The notes under the pieces are model-generated. The model was not told where the DNA came from. It saw only the letters and a list, made by a program, of their open reading frames with translations, and ran no database searches. 64,000 nt of DNA from Spirodela intermedia. Its lineage: Eukaryota; Streptophyta; Magnoliopsida; Alismatales; Araceae. The translations under genes and the position numbers were made by a program. Shown here piece after piece: positions 36,957 through 47,435 of this stretch (within the stretch, counting starts at the first letter, position 1; every line of letters begins with the position of its first letter). The stretch lies in NCBI GenBank assembly GCA_902729315.2, contig LR746264.1, positions 7,409,878-7,473,877 on the forward strand, given 5' to 3'.

Positions 36957-37848
36957 GTGATGAAAGGTGAGAAAACATGGACAAAAAAACGAAGGGAAAT
37001 GGTGGAGCCGAAGAAGGTTGTTGATATAGAGAAGACTATGGATCTTATCCCTAAGAGACTAAACAAGTTACAATGTCTAATAATATCAAAAGCAGCTAAC
37101 GTACTAGAGCGCTTACATAGGAGAGCTGTGGAGACAAGTACAGCTCTACAATGTCAATTGATGAATACTGTCGGGAGACCCCAAGCACCTTCACAGACGT
37201 TGCACAAATGGGGAAAGAGGCCTTCACATATAGAATTAAAGTCAGATGAATGATAGAGATACTGATATTTGACGAAGGAAACCCAGAAGGCAGAATCTTC
37301 TGTGTAGAGTTATGTTGCTGTATCAACAAATATCAAAAGTGGAGCAACTAGTTGGAGTTAAGGGTAAGTTTTGAAGGAGAGACATTAGCATGGTTTTGCT
37401 GAATTGACACACGAGGAACTAAAGTTAGAAGGAACTAAAGTATCACTTATGTGTATCAACTCAACACAGGAGGAAAGTCGACATCAAACAAAGGGGGACA
37501 ACTGTACAATATTGATGATATTTTGAGGTCTTGTCTACGCTGCTAGAAGGAACCTCTGAATACCTAATGGTAAGCACACTTGTCAAAAAGTTAAAACCTG
37601 AAGTCAAAGTAAAGATCATGATGCTGAAGACAAAGGACTTGAAAGAGATTATGGAACTAGTTCAACTAAAGAAGAAAAGTATGGCACCAAGAGATCAAAT
37701 GACAATAATAAAAAAAACACGATCTGAACGTCAAATAAGTCTTATTGAATTTTTAAGTGTTGGAGGGACAAGATCAATAAATGTCTCACAAACAAAAAAT
37801 TCAGATGTTGTTGAGAATCAGACAACAACATCAGAACAAGGATTTTCA
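36957..37848 (+). pseudogene. Decayed Ty3/Gypsy-type gag inside the gag-only element
   Basis: Open pieces at 36957-37253 and 37531-37851 are joined by a stretch (37254-37530) that keeps gag-like wording in shifting frames (NPEG, VEQLVGVKG, FEGETLAWF). The second piece, TLVKKLKPEVKVKIMMLKTK then DLKEIMELVQL, is typical of plant Gypsy gag. A full-length product is not possible as it stands. Confidence 0.75.
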
Positions 37849-37932
37849 TAATCGTCAACAATAATTATAATCCAATGTAATAAAGAAGACTCAACTTAAT
37901 AAATACAAAGCTTCAAGACAGACATGCGAGAG

Positions 37933-38096
37933 TGTTATGTTTCACATGTGAGTGGCACTCTCTAGTAATCCTCCTGAAAGATTACCACTATTGTATGTGT
38001 GGGTTCTCTATCCAAGCTTTTTCCACCCACCCTTTTCTCCCTTGTTCCTTTCCTCCCTTGATTCAAGCCATCACTAGAGGCTCTCTTTCTCTATCA
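37933..38096 (+). repeat. 3' LTR of the gag-only element, shortened
   Basis: 164 bp, TGTTATG...CTATCA. It matches the second half of the 5' LTR (TAATCCTCCTGAAAGATT, GTGTGGGTTCTCTAT, TTTTTCCACCC) but lacks about 110 bp near its start and the tandem duplication of the 5' copy. Confidence 0.85.
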
Positions 38097-38101
38097 GATT
38101 G

Positions 38102-38752
38102 CATTTAGGATCAACCTAAAAGCTTCAATTGTCAGCTCTTGAGATCTTATTTGTTCAATAAACCATGGCCATTAGCCCTTTAGTCGTAGGAGTCATCTTA
38201 AACCAGGTAATTAATCTTTATTTTTAAGCATCAAGTAATTCATCAACCAAGTCCCACGTTTCTCCTGATAGTAGCAACTTCAAACGGTCTATGTTGAAAA
38301 TTTTCTTCACGTCAGCCCTTTGCATAACTTAGTCGTCACCTTTTTTAAGTACACATAATTACGAAGTTCATCATGTTATGAAATATTACGTAGATTTTTA
38401 GATTGCTTCTTTGGGATATTGAATAAAAATGTGAAGATCTATGCAAGAGATAGTTTGGATAAGACAGGCAATAAGGACTGATTGAACGCATACCTTTACA
38501 CGAGAATCTCCTTCCAAAAAGGCTTCCCACGAAATACATCTTCCTTAGTGAGAGGCCGAAACTTAATAATGAGCAAACAATTTTTAGTACGAAACCCAAT
38601 CCGAGAAAATTCAAATAGAAGAGATGCATGCCGACCACCCAGACTTCGAAGAAACTGGAACTCAGCATTAATATTCAAATGGAGTCAAATCTACAGACCG
38701 ATGAATATTAGGGGGGTTTGAGTAGCCTGCTGTTGTTTCCATTGAACACACA
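38102..38752. other. Intergenic, 3' side of CDC45
   Basis: AT-rich, with no recognisable gene. The last part is presumably the CDC45 3' untranslated region on the minus strand. Confidence 0.5.
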
Positions 38753-40528
38753 TCAGAGCTTCTCAGTCAGCCTTATCATGAAGGAACTTACATTTGCAGT
38801 GTCTAAGACAATCCATGAAGATTCAAATAGCCCGTGATAGTATTCAAATCCAAGCTCCTCAGCAGCGCTTCTAAATCCGATGCCAAAGGAGTTGCCTTGA
38901 AGGGCGCCGAGTCGAGGCCTCCCACATACACCAACAATTAGAACTTTGCCAGACTCTTTAATCAAGCACGCACATATCAGAGGCTTCATCCTCGCACCTC
39001 TTTCCTTCAGAGCATCCATCAGGAAATAGCAGAATTTAGTGAGAGCCTGGGGATACCCGAGCCTTGCAGTGTCCACAGGATCTTCGAGCTTCACCCATCG
39101 GAATTTCCTGCTGCTTCTGATAAACCCAGTCTTAGTAATCGCCGAGCTGCCCTGTCTCAGAATTGCTCTCTGTATCTCAATAGCATGCTGCATTCCCTTT
39201 CTAAGCTGGTCGATATTGGTCAGGGAGAGAGCTGAGTAAGCGACCCAGAATTGATTGGCAGCAGAAGAATCCTTTCCCTCTATAAAACATTCCAGCAAAG
39301 CAGTCACTCCATACACTACATCAGCAGCTGACAGCTTGGTGCAATAGCCATGAATCCTGAAGAAACTCCGGTAATAAAACTCTGTCAGGCCATACTCTGG
39401 TAGGAAGCGCTCAAATTCACCTTTCATCCTCTGCTTCACTTCCATGCTCATGTATTGAAACTTTTTCTGGCAGTCCACAAGTGCGAAACCCATCCGAGCT
39501 AGAAGAAGCTTCAATTTCTTCAGTCCATTGTCACTCCACGTCTTCAGTTTGGTTGCAATGTAAGAAGAACAAAGCATAGAGTCATACAGATTCCATTCCC
39601 TTAAGAGCATCAACCTCGGCTCGTCTTCATAGGCAATCCTAGAATTCTCTGGCGCCTGAATTATGGTACCATCCTTGAGAGTAACCGAAGAGACTGTATC
39701 CAAGTTGCCCGAGCTGTTAATGTGCTGTTCCAGCTCCATTACTCCATCTAGGTACCTCTCGTTGGTTAACCTCTCATGGACAAACTGGTCGGTCAGGGAA
39801 ACACAAGCTAACCATAACAGCTCATTGGTATTCTTTCTGAGAGCATGAGCCAAGTCGAACATTAAGCAGCCAGAAGGCTTGCCATGGAAAGTTCCCAATC
39901 TGTAATATTCATTTTTCAGCTTCCCAAAAAGTTTAACGGGATCCGCATCAGACTCCTCGGAAGCCCTTTTCCTCTTCCTCTTGTCACCAAGTTTTTCTCT
40001 ATCATCATCACTATCACTGTCCTCATCACTCTCTGATTCCTCTTCGAACTCATCATCACTGTTAAGGTCAGATGCATTAGCCAGCGTAGAAACGTCAAAA
40101 TCATATGCTAGATCAGCCTGATTCTCATCCTCGAGTGTGTAGAGCACGATCACCTGATCATTTTGTTCACTAAGGTTGTGAAGGTGGACCGGACGGTGGC
40201 TATCAACAACAAAAACATGAACATGAGGTCCAAGATTAAGGATTCGGCGAATATCACGGTGGCAGCCCCAGTTAATCAGAAGGAGAGTAACATTGCTATC
40301 AGATCTGAGACTTGTACCCGCGTGCTTTTCGATTTCGCCTGAAGAGGAAACTGGATAGACAGAGTACCGAACAGAATCGGAAGAGAGTATGTGAGTTATA
40401 ATCTTCAGTGTACAAAGAGAATCAACGTCCGATGACGATGGAAAGATCAATAGAGGGGAAGAGGTGGAGGCAGAGGTAGCATCACGCAGTCGCCTGTAGA
40501 ATGGCTCTATTCGCTGTTCCCTCACCAT
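38753..40528 (-). CDS. CDC45: CDC45, DNA replication initiation factor, 591 aa
   Basis: CDC45 is part of the CMG helicase (CDC45-MCM2-7-GINS), loaded at origins in G1/S and moving with the fork in the nucleus. One uninterrupted frame runs from the ATG at 40528 to TGA at 38755-38753. The start MVREQRIEPFYRRLRD is where plant CDC45 proteins begin; the frame extends 51 codons further without an ATG. Blocks seen in order: SPLLIFPSSSDVDSLCTLKI (24-43), LLLINWGCHRDIRRIL (82-97) of the inactive DHH-like N-terminal fold, HVFVVDSHRPVHLHNL (104-119), an acidic then basic linker (about 155-190), KPSGCLMFDLAHALRKNTNE, ELLWLACVSLTDQFVHERL, SMLCSSYIATKLKTWSDNG, and the conserved end FESSWIVLDTANVSSFMIRL. 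Length and order are normal; no lesion is seen. Confidence 0.97.
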   Translation of the reverse strand: MVREQRIEPFYRRLRDATSASTSSPLLIFPSSSDVDSLCTLKIITHILSSDSVRYSVYPVSSSGEIEKHAGTSLRSDSNVTLLLINWGCHRDIRRILNLGPHVHVFVVDSHRPVHLHNLSEQNDQVIVLYTLEDENQADLAYDFDVSTLANASDLNSDDEFEEESESDEDSDSDDDREKLGDKRKRKRASEESDADPVKLFGKLKNEYYRLGTFHGKPSGCLMFDLAHALRKNTNELLWLACVSLTDQFVHERLTNERYLDGVMELEQHINSSGNLDTVSSVTLKDGTIIQAPENSRIAYEDEPRLMLLREWNLYDSMLCSSYIATKLKTWSDNGLKKLKLLLARMGFALVDCQKKFQYMSMEVKQRMKGEFERFLPEYGLTEFYYRSFFRIHGYCTKLSAADVVYGVTALLECFIEGKDSSAANQFWVAYSALSLTNIDQLRKGMQHAIEIQRAILRQGSSAITKTGFIRSSRKFRWVKLEDPVDTARLGYPQALTKFCYFLMDALKERGARMKPLICACLIKESGKVLIVGVCGRPRLGALQGNSFGIGFRSAAEELGFEYYHGLFESSWIVLDTANVSSFMIRLTEKL

Positions 40529-40643
40529 ATTAACAACTCTCCTTTCGAGCCTCCCAAAGGCGGACAGAACGGAATGCTGTCTGCGCAAAATATAAAAACC
40601 ATCGCATTGAACCCTATCCCTGGCACTCCTTTTCGCAAAAATC

Positions 40644-40857
40644 CTGCAGAATGAATAGTCTTTAGGGAGACGGCAATTCAAAGAGGGAAAGGCAGGTCAT
40701 TTTCTTCTTATTTTTCCATTTTCTGGTCTTTTTTCACAGTTGCTGGTCCATGAATTTGAGCATTGTCGCAGATGCGGTCAAATTGCCATGAGCAGATATA
40801 CGAGCAGGTCATTGCTTGATGGAATGAAGAAATGTTCCAGAAGAAATGTTTACTCAC
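40644..40857 (-). other. Possible intron in the CDC45 5' leader
   Basis: On the minus strand, ACTACAG followed by GTGAGTAA (donor at 40857) and a pyrimidine-bearing ATTCATTCTGCAG acceptor (ending 40644) bracket 214 bp, leaving a 115-bp second leader exon before the ATG. Inferred from splice consensus only. Confidence 0.45.
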
Positions 40858-41260
40858 CTGTAGTTTCGACTGGAGATCACAGGTCCAGAGGAGAACGCTG
40901 CCGGCGAAGACAGAGATCGGAGAAGAATATGTCCGTAGAACAGCGGATCTGAGTGAGAAAGAGGAAGAGGATTAGGTAATGCCACGGATGCGTCGGATCT
41001 GCCTGAAGCGCCATTTTCTATGTCGACAGCGGCACTCCCTCCAGCAATCTTCCCTCAGTGAGCCCCCCCGACACGAGACATGGGGAGGGAGGATGATGAG
41101 GAGGGCGGCGGAGCGCGGCGGACAAACCCGGATGGCGCCAGATCTCTCCAGGTAGCTCCAACTAGGGTTTGGCCCGAACAGGGTGGGCGGGGGGAGACGG
41201 GGTGTTGGCGGGAAAGGGCGCGGGAGGGAAGAGTTATATGTATGATCCGAATCTTTCGCA

Positions 41261-41276
41261 TTTTGGCGCGCCAAAA
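41261..41276. promoter_or_regulatory. Perfect palindromic E2F-type site upstream of CDC45
   Basis: TTTTGGCGCGCCAAAA is a 16-bp perfect palindrome that contains the E2F consensus TTTSSCGC on both strands (TTTGGCGC and its reverse complement). It lies about 730 bp upstream of the CDC45 ATG, and about 400 bp upstream of the inferred leader intron. CDC45 is a known G1/S E2F target in eukaryotes. Binding is inferred. Confidence 0.75.
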
Positions 41277-41363
41277 GAATTTCGCCGATGTTGTTACAGG
41301 AAAAGTCAACGGTCAGGCCAGGCCGAGCCGGATAAGTCGGCAGGAGGGCCGCCGATTTTTCTA

Positions 41364-41420
41364 GCTGGGTCTGGGCCTGGGCCTGGTTCTGGGCCTGGTC
41401 CTGGGCCTGGGCCTGACCTG
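41364..41420. repeat. TGGGCC hexamer-like tandem repeat
   Basis: A run of TGGGCC/TGGTTC/TGGTCC hexamers, about nine units. It encodes GPGPG-like phantom peptide only. Confidence 0.85.
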
Positions 41421-41571
41421 AGATCTTAGATGGCCCGAAAATTGAGTTTTGGGCTTAAATTACAAATAATGATCGTCTATAGTCAACGACTGGACTGCTG
41501 CTCGACGAAACTCCCAAGTGACCGCCGGCTACTGCACCAGGGACAATGAAGGCTGCGGCGGTCACCACCGA

Positions 41572-41603
<32 letters not shown>

Positions 41604-41616
41604 GAGAGAGAGAGAG

Positions 41617-41678
<62 letters not shown>
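41572..41678. repeat. (AG)n compound microsatellite
   Basis: About 107 bp of AG repeat interrupted by GGAGG and GGGAG variants. Confidence 0.95.
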
Positions 41679-42266
41679 CAGCCTCCGCCGCCGACAGCCT
41701 CTGCGATTCTCCAGGCCTTCGTGGATCCGCTGAGGAGGCGGTCATCTGGCGCGACCCAACAAGAGGGATGGCTCTCTTGGAATACGTTCCATGATAGATA
41801 TCATAATTTCGACTTGATAGAAAGATGTTGATGATCTGCGCGAGCAGCTGATGCAGTCCGAGTTATCGACGAGTTTACGCTCGATCTAACTGAACCCGCC
41901 GCAAGCGCGATTTCCTTGCAAATTAGATTTTTCTTTCTTTAGGTTTTGGAGTGGCAAGACGCGTCTGATCTGAAGTCTTATACCACTCGCGTTGGAAGGA
42001 ACAGGCGGCAGGGATTGGAGAAGACAGATACTTCGGAAACCAAAGAGCACAGCTTTTTTCGAATGAGAACCCACAAACAACTTGCAATTCAAGATCAAGG
42101 AGATGCCATCTTGTAGAAGAGAGAGGATGATACCGTTTGAAATTTGCGGGATGGTAATCAAGCATAAAATTACGAGGATTTATGACTCACAATCAACAGT
42201 TCATGGGCAGGCCGGAGATGGGGAACAGACCAGAAACCCCGAGCTGGAATCAGCACGAGATGATGC

Positions 42267-42536
42267 TCATCTCAGGGTGGCAGACTCGGATGAGCGGTCG
42301 CGGAGGAAGTGGTCCACCACCTCTCTGCGGTGGAAGCTCCGGTGGCAGTTGCAGGCGGCGCACTGGAGGGCGGCGGCCGTCCCCTCCTCCCCCGCGGGCA
42401 TGAACTCACGGCAGCCGTCCACGGCGTGGCCGCCGATGCTAGCGGCATGGTTCTTTCTGCACTCCGCGTACCTCACCACCCTCTTCCTCGCCGCCGGACC
42501 CCTCGGATACTTCCCCGGTTCCTGTTGCGGACCCAT
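42267..42536 (-). CDS. Mini zinc finger (MIF) protein, 89 aa
   Basis: MIFs carry the ZF-HD zinc-finger dimerisation domain but no homeodomain. They bind ZF-homeodomain factors and keep them off DNA, affecting hormone responses and meristem or flower development. Residues about 20-70 give the family core: [52 protein letters not shown], with the ordered Cys/His positions that bind zinc. The tail is short ([17 protein letters not shown]) and the TGA at 42269-42267 ends the protein, so no homeodomain follows, as in MIF1-3. The ATG at 42536 is chosen because it gives the usual MIF length; the frame upstream (to 42707) shows no similarity. Single exon, as usual for MIFs. A TATAAA is at 42695-42690 on the minus strand. 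Confidence 0.93.
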   Translation of the reverse strand: MGPQQEPGKYPRGPAARKRVVRYAECRKNHAASIGGHAVDGCREFMPAGEEGTAAALQCAACNCHRSFHRREVVDHFLRDRSSESATLR

Positions 42537-42689
42537 TCTCTCCGATCTCCTAAGCCCGTATGGAGAAGAGGGGAACTGAACAGCCCACCGAAAATGATGG
42601 CACAGAACGCGGGGAGGCGGCAGGCCAGAAAAATAGAGAAGACCAAGAGAGAGAAAGATGGGTACTCCGGCCACTGTAGGGAGAGTTAG

Positions 42690-42695
42690 TTTATA
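42690..42695 (-). promoter_or_regulatory. Possible TATA box of the MIF gene
   Basis: TATAAA on the minus strand (context CCATATAAACTAAC), about 155 bp upstream of the MIF start codon. Positional inference. Confidence 0.5.
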
Positions 42696-43376
42696 TGGTG
42701 GGATCACTGAGGGCTGGGGTGGGGTTGGGGGGGGGAGTTATTCAGAGAAGGGAACACACCGGATGCCGACGTGCCGACGAGGAGCTTCGCCATATTCCGC
42801 AACCCGCCGGCCCCATCGGCGGGGGGGCGGCGCCCGTGATTCGACCGCCGTGGGCAAGCTTTCTAGACTGGTGAGGAAACCCACCGGTTGCCGATGATGG
42901 CGGATGCGTGGGGGTACGTCTCAAGGCGCCTGCTTGGGCCCAACGGGGCGAGGAGATTACAGTCTACGCAGGGTTGGTTATTGCGGAGGATAATCACGTG
43001 GGCATGCCGAGCTTCTTATAAATCCACGCAGGAGAGGAGACAGGAGGAGGAGAAAGGTGGGAGAGAGACGTCTTCTGAAGGTGGTCAACGCAATAAAGCC
43101 TGCTCTATTCTGTTGAGCGGCCGAGGTGGGCAGACGTGAAGGCTTGGGATTGCTCTGCGTCGCGTTTCGCTTACAGCCCACGTTCGTCCAGCCATCAGGG
43201 TTTCAATGATGGGTGTGACATTGGTCGTCATGAAGATGATGAACCTTCCTTTCAGCGGCAGCGGACAGGTTGGCTTCGATATCCAATCAAGGCTCGACGG
43301 AAGAGCACAAGAGAGAGAGTAATGTCGCAGTTTCAATGGCGATGGGCTACGACAAACAGTCGGGTCCGCCGCACTT

Positions 43377-43617
43377 TCAACTGTTGTGGCAGTCACAAAG
43401 CTGCTTGTTGCCGCGGAAGCCGGAGGTAGCGGAGAGGTACCGGTGGCGGCGCTTCTTGCCGAAGAAGATGAAGGGCTTCTGGTACTGCGCTGCCGTCATC
43501 GACGTAGCCAACTTCAGCCGTGTTAGGGCAGACGAGAAGAGTGGTCCGAGGCTTCCAGGGCTGTGCTTTTTCCCCCGGCCGAAGGGGAAATGAAACGAAG
43601 CTCAGAAGCGACGCCAT
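43377..43617 (-). other. Unassigned small coding-like stretch
   Basis: On the minus strand an ATG at 43617 opens a 74-codon frame beginning MASLLSFVSFPLRPG. A second frame, overlapping its 3' part, reads MTAAQYQKPFIFFGKKRRHR then YLSATSGFRGNKQLCDCHNS, with a stop at 43379-43377. The latter is basic, GC-rich in third positions and has a composed look, but I do not recognise it. If real it may be a short peptide gene, or a two-exon or frame-slipped gene joining both frames. The surroundings hold no other exon that I can support. Confidence 0.25.
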
Positions 43618-43796
43618 GGTAAGAAGACACTAACATCTAAGCGAACTTCTGTCTAACAGTGGACAGGCACACGTTCGCCACAGTCATCGTCTATTGGCCT
43701 CCGCCGCCGGCGCTGCTTCGTCGCCTGTTCTTACGTGGCCCGTTGAATCTGGGGTCGGCCCAGCCCGTTGATTTTCTTCGAGAGACGAAACACCAC

Positions 43797-43808
43797 CTCT
43801 CTCTCTCT

Positions 43809-43899
<91 letters not shown>
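43797..43899. repeat. (CT)n microsatellite, about 50 units
   Basis: A long, almost pure CT run 620 bp upstream of the GT47 start codon; it is probably promoter-proximal or within the leader. Confidence 0.95.
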
Positions 43900-44517
43900 A
43901 CATCGCCTCCCATTCATCGGCCCCCTTCGTCTCTCGTTGGCGATCCCGACGGCTCCGGCCTGCCTCCTGGTCATCTTCCCTCGCCGCTGATGCTCTCGAT
44001 CCCCTAACCCTGCCTCTGGAAGAAGACGGCTGGGCTCGCCGTTTATCATCGCCTCCCCCACATCCGGCCTTTCGCCCACCGCGGTCCTGCTGCCCCCGTC
44101 TCAGTCTAGCTCTCTGCCCCACAGATTTTGACCGTCCATACCTATCTATTTTCTCTCCAATCTCCTCCCCTCCTCTCCCCCCTCTTTTCTCTCTTATTCT
44201 CCTCCGTTTCGCTCTCCGCCCAGTTTTTATGGTTCTCTCCCTTCTGTCACTCCTTTTGCCGAAAAGATTGCTGCGAACGGCTGCTAGCGTAAACTGGGCG
44301 ATGCGCTCTCTCTCTACTGCGACTATGAGAGCCTTCCGTCTTCTTTGAATGGTAGCGACTATCCAGAGAATTTGAGCCGCTCCGCCTGATCTCATGCTTG
44401 CTGCCTCCCATTATTTCTGATCGCTCAAAAGCCCGTTTCCCGTCCTGAGCCGCGAGGACGGGATGCAACATCTCCCTGGTTAATTGGCCATCGTTTTTGT
44501 GAAATTCCGCGGAGAAA

Positions 44518-46328
44518 ATGGCCGAGAGAAGTACACATCATCACGGATCTACGAGTAGGAGGCCCTTGTTCTTTGTCTTCTCCATCTTAACGATCGCCTT
44601 CGTCTTCTTGTGGTTCTCTTTTTTGGATTCTACTGGCAGACCACGATTCATCGATCACAGCTCGATACCCTTCAGCTCGAGCCTTTCCAGAACAAAGAAT
44701 CAGGAGTCCGCTTTTGGCGGTGGCATCCCCAGAAACAGGGAAGGCGGAGATTCCTCTAAATGTGATCCTGGCAGAGCTGTCCTCAAAGTTTTCTTGTACG
44801 ATTTGCCATCGGAGTTTCACTTTGGACTCTTAGGTTGGAGATCCGAGGGCAACAGCGTATGGCCTGATATCGTCGAGCACGTCCCGGACTACCCCGGGGG
44901 CTTGAATCTCCAGCACAGCATCGAGTATTGGCTTACATTGGATCTCTTGTCATCAGCGTCATCCGATCGAAGAGGACCGTGCGCCGCTGTGCGGGTCGAG
45001 GACTCTCGCGAAGCTGATGTGGTGTTCGTGCCGTTCTTCTCCTCCCTGAGTTACAATCGCCATTCCAAGGTTTCGCCGCCTGAGAAGGTGAGCAAGAACA
45101 AGCTGCTGCAAGATAAGCTGGTTGAATTCATGACTGCTCAGAAGGAGTGGAAGAGGTCAGGGGGGCGAGACCATATCATCGTGGCCCATCATCCTAACAG
45201 CATGCTGGATTCTAGATCGAAACTGTTTCCCTGCATGTTCATTCTTGCGGATTTTGGAAGGTACCCTCCGAGCGTAGCCAACGTGGATAAGGATGTTGTC
45301 GCTCCTTACAAGCATGTGGTCAAGACGTTTGCAAATGATTCCTCCGGGTTCGATGATCGGCCGACTTTGCTCTACTTCCAAGGAGCCATCTACAGGAAAG
45401 ATGTGAGTTCTTGCTGTGAACGGCCGCTGTGGACATGCCCTGTGCTAATCTCTGCAAGTTTTGCATCTTGTATCATTTCAGATGGTTTAGAAAGCAGAAC
45501 AAGATTCCAGTTTTCTCATGAGATTTACCCCTTGACAAATAATAGTGAAATTCTTAGGGACCCCATCAGTTATTATAATCTAAATTTTAATTATTGTGCC
45601 CCCTTTCTCTTGAATCTGGCTCGTATCAGCTGTTCTTCATGGTATCATGCTTTCTCTTTTCCTCTCTTTATTGTTGAAAAAATGTAGAAATTTTTCTTGT
45701 GAAAGATTCTGGAAGCATGAGAACAGCTGAAGGGTGCAATACTTTGTCCAAGGGCCCATAATTCTCCAGTCATCTCTATCTTTTTCTTTTTAATTTTTCG
45801 CGATCAAGCCTTGCATCTCCATCAGGATAGTGAGGGATTTTGACTTGATTGTAACCCTTAGGCTGGCTGGGATCATAAGATTACCCTCCTTGCTTCTGAT
45901 TCCTCTCTCATTGATCCAATGGTTGTATGATATCGTAAGTTCAGAAGAATCACACATTTGTAATGAACAGCACGCTGACTTTATTGAGACAGAAAAACTT
46001 CGATGAATTGATATGAGGATCGGATGCTGTTGATTCTATACAGGATGAGAGCTCTTGTCAAACAATAGAATTCTGAGATTTTTTTAACCTGTATACTTGG
46101 GATTTGTAAGATCAGATATCTTTCATCTGAAGCCTTTTACTGCTCTGGAGGTCTTTAAAATATTTCATAGCAATAGCCTTCTCCGTTCAGAACCTGGTCA
46201 ACGTTGTAGTTCTCTCACTTTATGCATGCAGAGAAGAATGCCCATGTTTTCCTCGATTCTCGTCAGTGATCTATATTTTCTGTGCCCGATTTATATTGTC
46301 ATATTTACTCGTGCACCTCTTCTGTTCA

Positions 46329-46375
<47 letters not shown>

Positions 46376-47152
46376 TGATAGAATGAATGTAGAAGAACAT
46401 GGCTTTTTAATGCATCGTTTCCCTGTACCAGAAGACAATGTTGAACCGACTGTTTTAATGCTCGCAATCTTAGATTCGCTCACGGTCAATGACAAACTAT
46501 GGTATCCACATCGTCTATCCATTACAAGCGCATATGTTCTTCACATTTAAAACATGAAAAATTACGGTTCCCCCCCTCTGTATAATGGATGAATGATCCG
46601 CTTCCCTTTTCATGGCCTCATCTGGGTTTTTGTCCACAGGGCGGGTTCATCCGGCAGGAGCTCTTTTATCTTCTGAAGGATGAGAAGGACGTCCATTTCT
46701 CCTTCGGGACGGCGAGTGGAGACGGGATCCGCCGAGCGGGCGATGGCATGCGCTCCTCCAAGTTCTGTCTGAACATCGCAGGGGACACCCCGTCGTCCAA
46801 TCGCCTGTTCGACGCCATCGCCAGCCACTGCATCCCTGTCGTCGTCAGCGATGAAATCGAGCTGCCGTATGAGGACGTCCTCGACTACTCCGAGTTCTGC
46901 GTCTTCATCAACACCTCCGATGCTCTGAAGAAGGGCTTCCTGATCAAGCTGATGAGGAACATCACCCGCGAGGAGTGGACACGGATGTGGCTGCGGCTGA
47001 AGCAGGTGGAAGGCCTCTTCGAGTACCAGTACCCCTCGATGGAGAATGACGCAGTCCAGATGATCTGGCGGGCAGTGGCCAGGAAGGTCCCCGCCATCAG
47101 GCGCAAGTTGCACCGCTCCAGGAGATTCTCTCGATTCGAAGTTGACAGATAG
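44518..47152 (+). CDS. GT47 exostosin-family glycosyltransferase (ARAD-like), 465 aa, two exons
   Basis: A type II Golgi membrane glycosyltransferase. Plant GT47 members of this clade build cell-wall polysaccharides (ARAD1 is implicated in pectic arabinan); the exact donor and acceptor here are unknown. Exon 1 is 44518-45402 and exon 2 is 46640-47152, joined in phase 0 across a 1237-bp GT-AG intron. Residues about 17-36 form the membrane anchor (PLFFVFSILTIAFVFLWFSF). The exostosin domain follows: VLKVFLYDLPSEFHFGLLGW, YPGGLNLQHSIEYWLTLDLL, EADVVFVPFFSSLSYN, GRDHIIVAHHPNSM, LLYFQGAIYRKD, then in exon 2 SKFCLNIAGDTPSSNRLFDA, IPVVVSDEIELPYEDVLDY. All family blocks are present and intact. The intron carries a (TC)n run. 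The antisense frame over exon 2 is a shadow. Confidence 0.94.
46331..46372. repeat. (TC)n microsatellite in the GT47 intron
   Basis: About 21 TC units, 270 bp before the exon 2 acceptor. Confidence 0.95.
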
Positions 47153-47435
47153 AGATGCTAGCACGTCTGCCATTGATGATGGGAAGGGAAGTTTTCTCTC
47201 TCATCTCCTCCTATCATAGTATGGTGATCATTCCAGAGCGGGTTCTTTCCTCTCCACTCTCCCATAATAAAAAGATGAGGTACAACCTTGCTCTTTCTCC
47301 AATCAGAGTTGTAATCTCGTGCAAGGTGTCATCTTTGCATCATCTTCGCTTGGTAGATCGGCGGTTCTTTTCGTTTTCCTTGACCCACCGTTGTGCTGCT
47401 CCATCGTCATCATCGTTGATTTAGGGACCAGTTCA

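Larger units (their letters stand above)
36466..38101 (+). mobile_element. Gag-only LTR retrotransposon (non-autonomous), 1626 bp plus target-site duplication
   Basis: A structurally complete short element lies at 36471-38096. The 5' LTR is 36471-36908 (TGTTACG...CTATCA) and the shortened 3' LTR is 37933-38096 (TGTTATG...CTATCA). It is flanked by the same 5-bp duplication GATTG (36466-36470 and 38097-38101). A primer-binding site TGATATCAGAGC (36912-36923) differs by one base from the initiator Met-tRNA complement. Between the LTRs lies a decayed Ty3/Gypsy-type gag (about 36957-37848) with blocks such as LVGVKG, FEGETLAWF, LLEGTSEYLMVSTLVKKLKP and LKEIMELVQL, broken by stops and frameshifts. 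No protease, reverse transcriptase or integrase fits in the space. This matches the TR-GAG type of plant non-autonomous element. Confidence 0.9.

Noticed and set aside
40529-40681. Frame extension upstream of CDC45 (51 extra codons)
   Set aside because: It lacks an ATG, shows no CDC45 similarity, and a probable leader-intron acceptor lies within it. The protein is taken to begin at MVREQR.
43684-44395. Frames of over 130 codons made of Arg-Glu or Ser-Leu repeats around the CT tract
   Set aside because: They are translations of the microsatellite and its GC-rich flanks, not proteins.
46610-47173. Minus-strand frame of 187 codons over GT47 exon 2
   Set aside because: Shadow of the sense exon; no family match.
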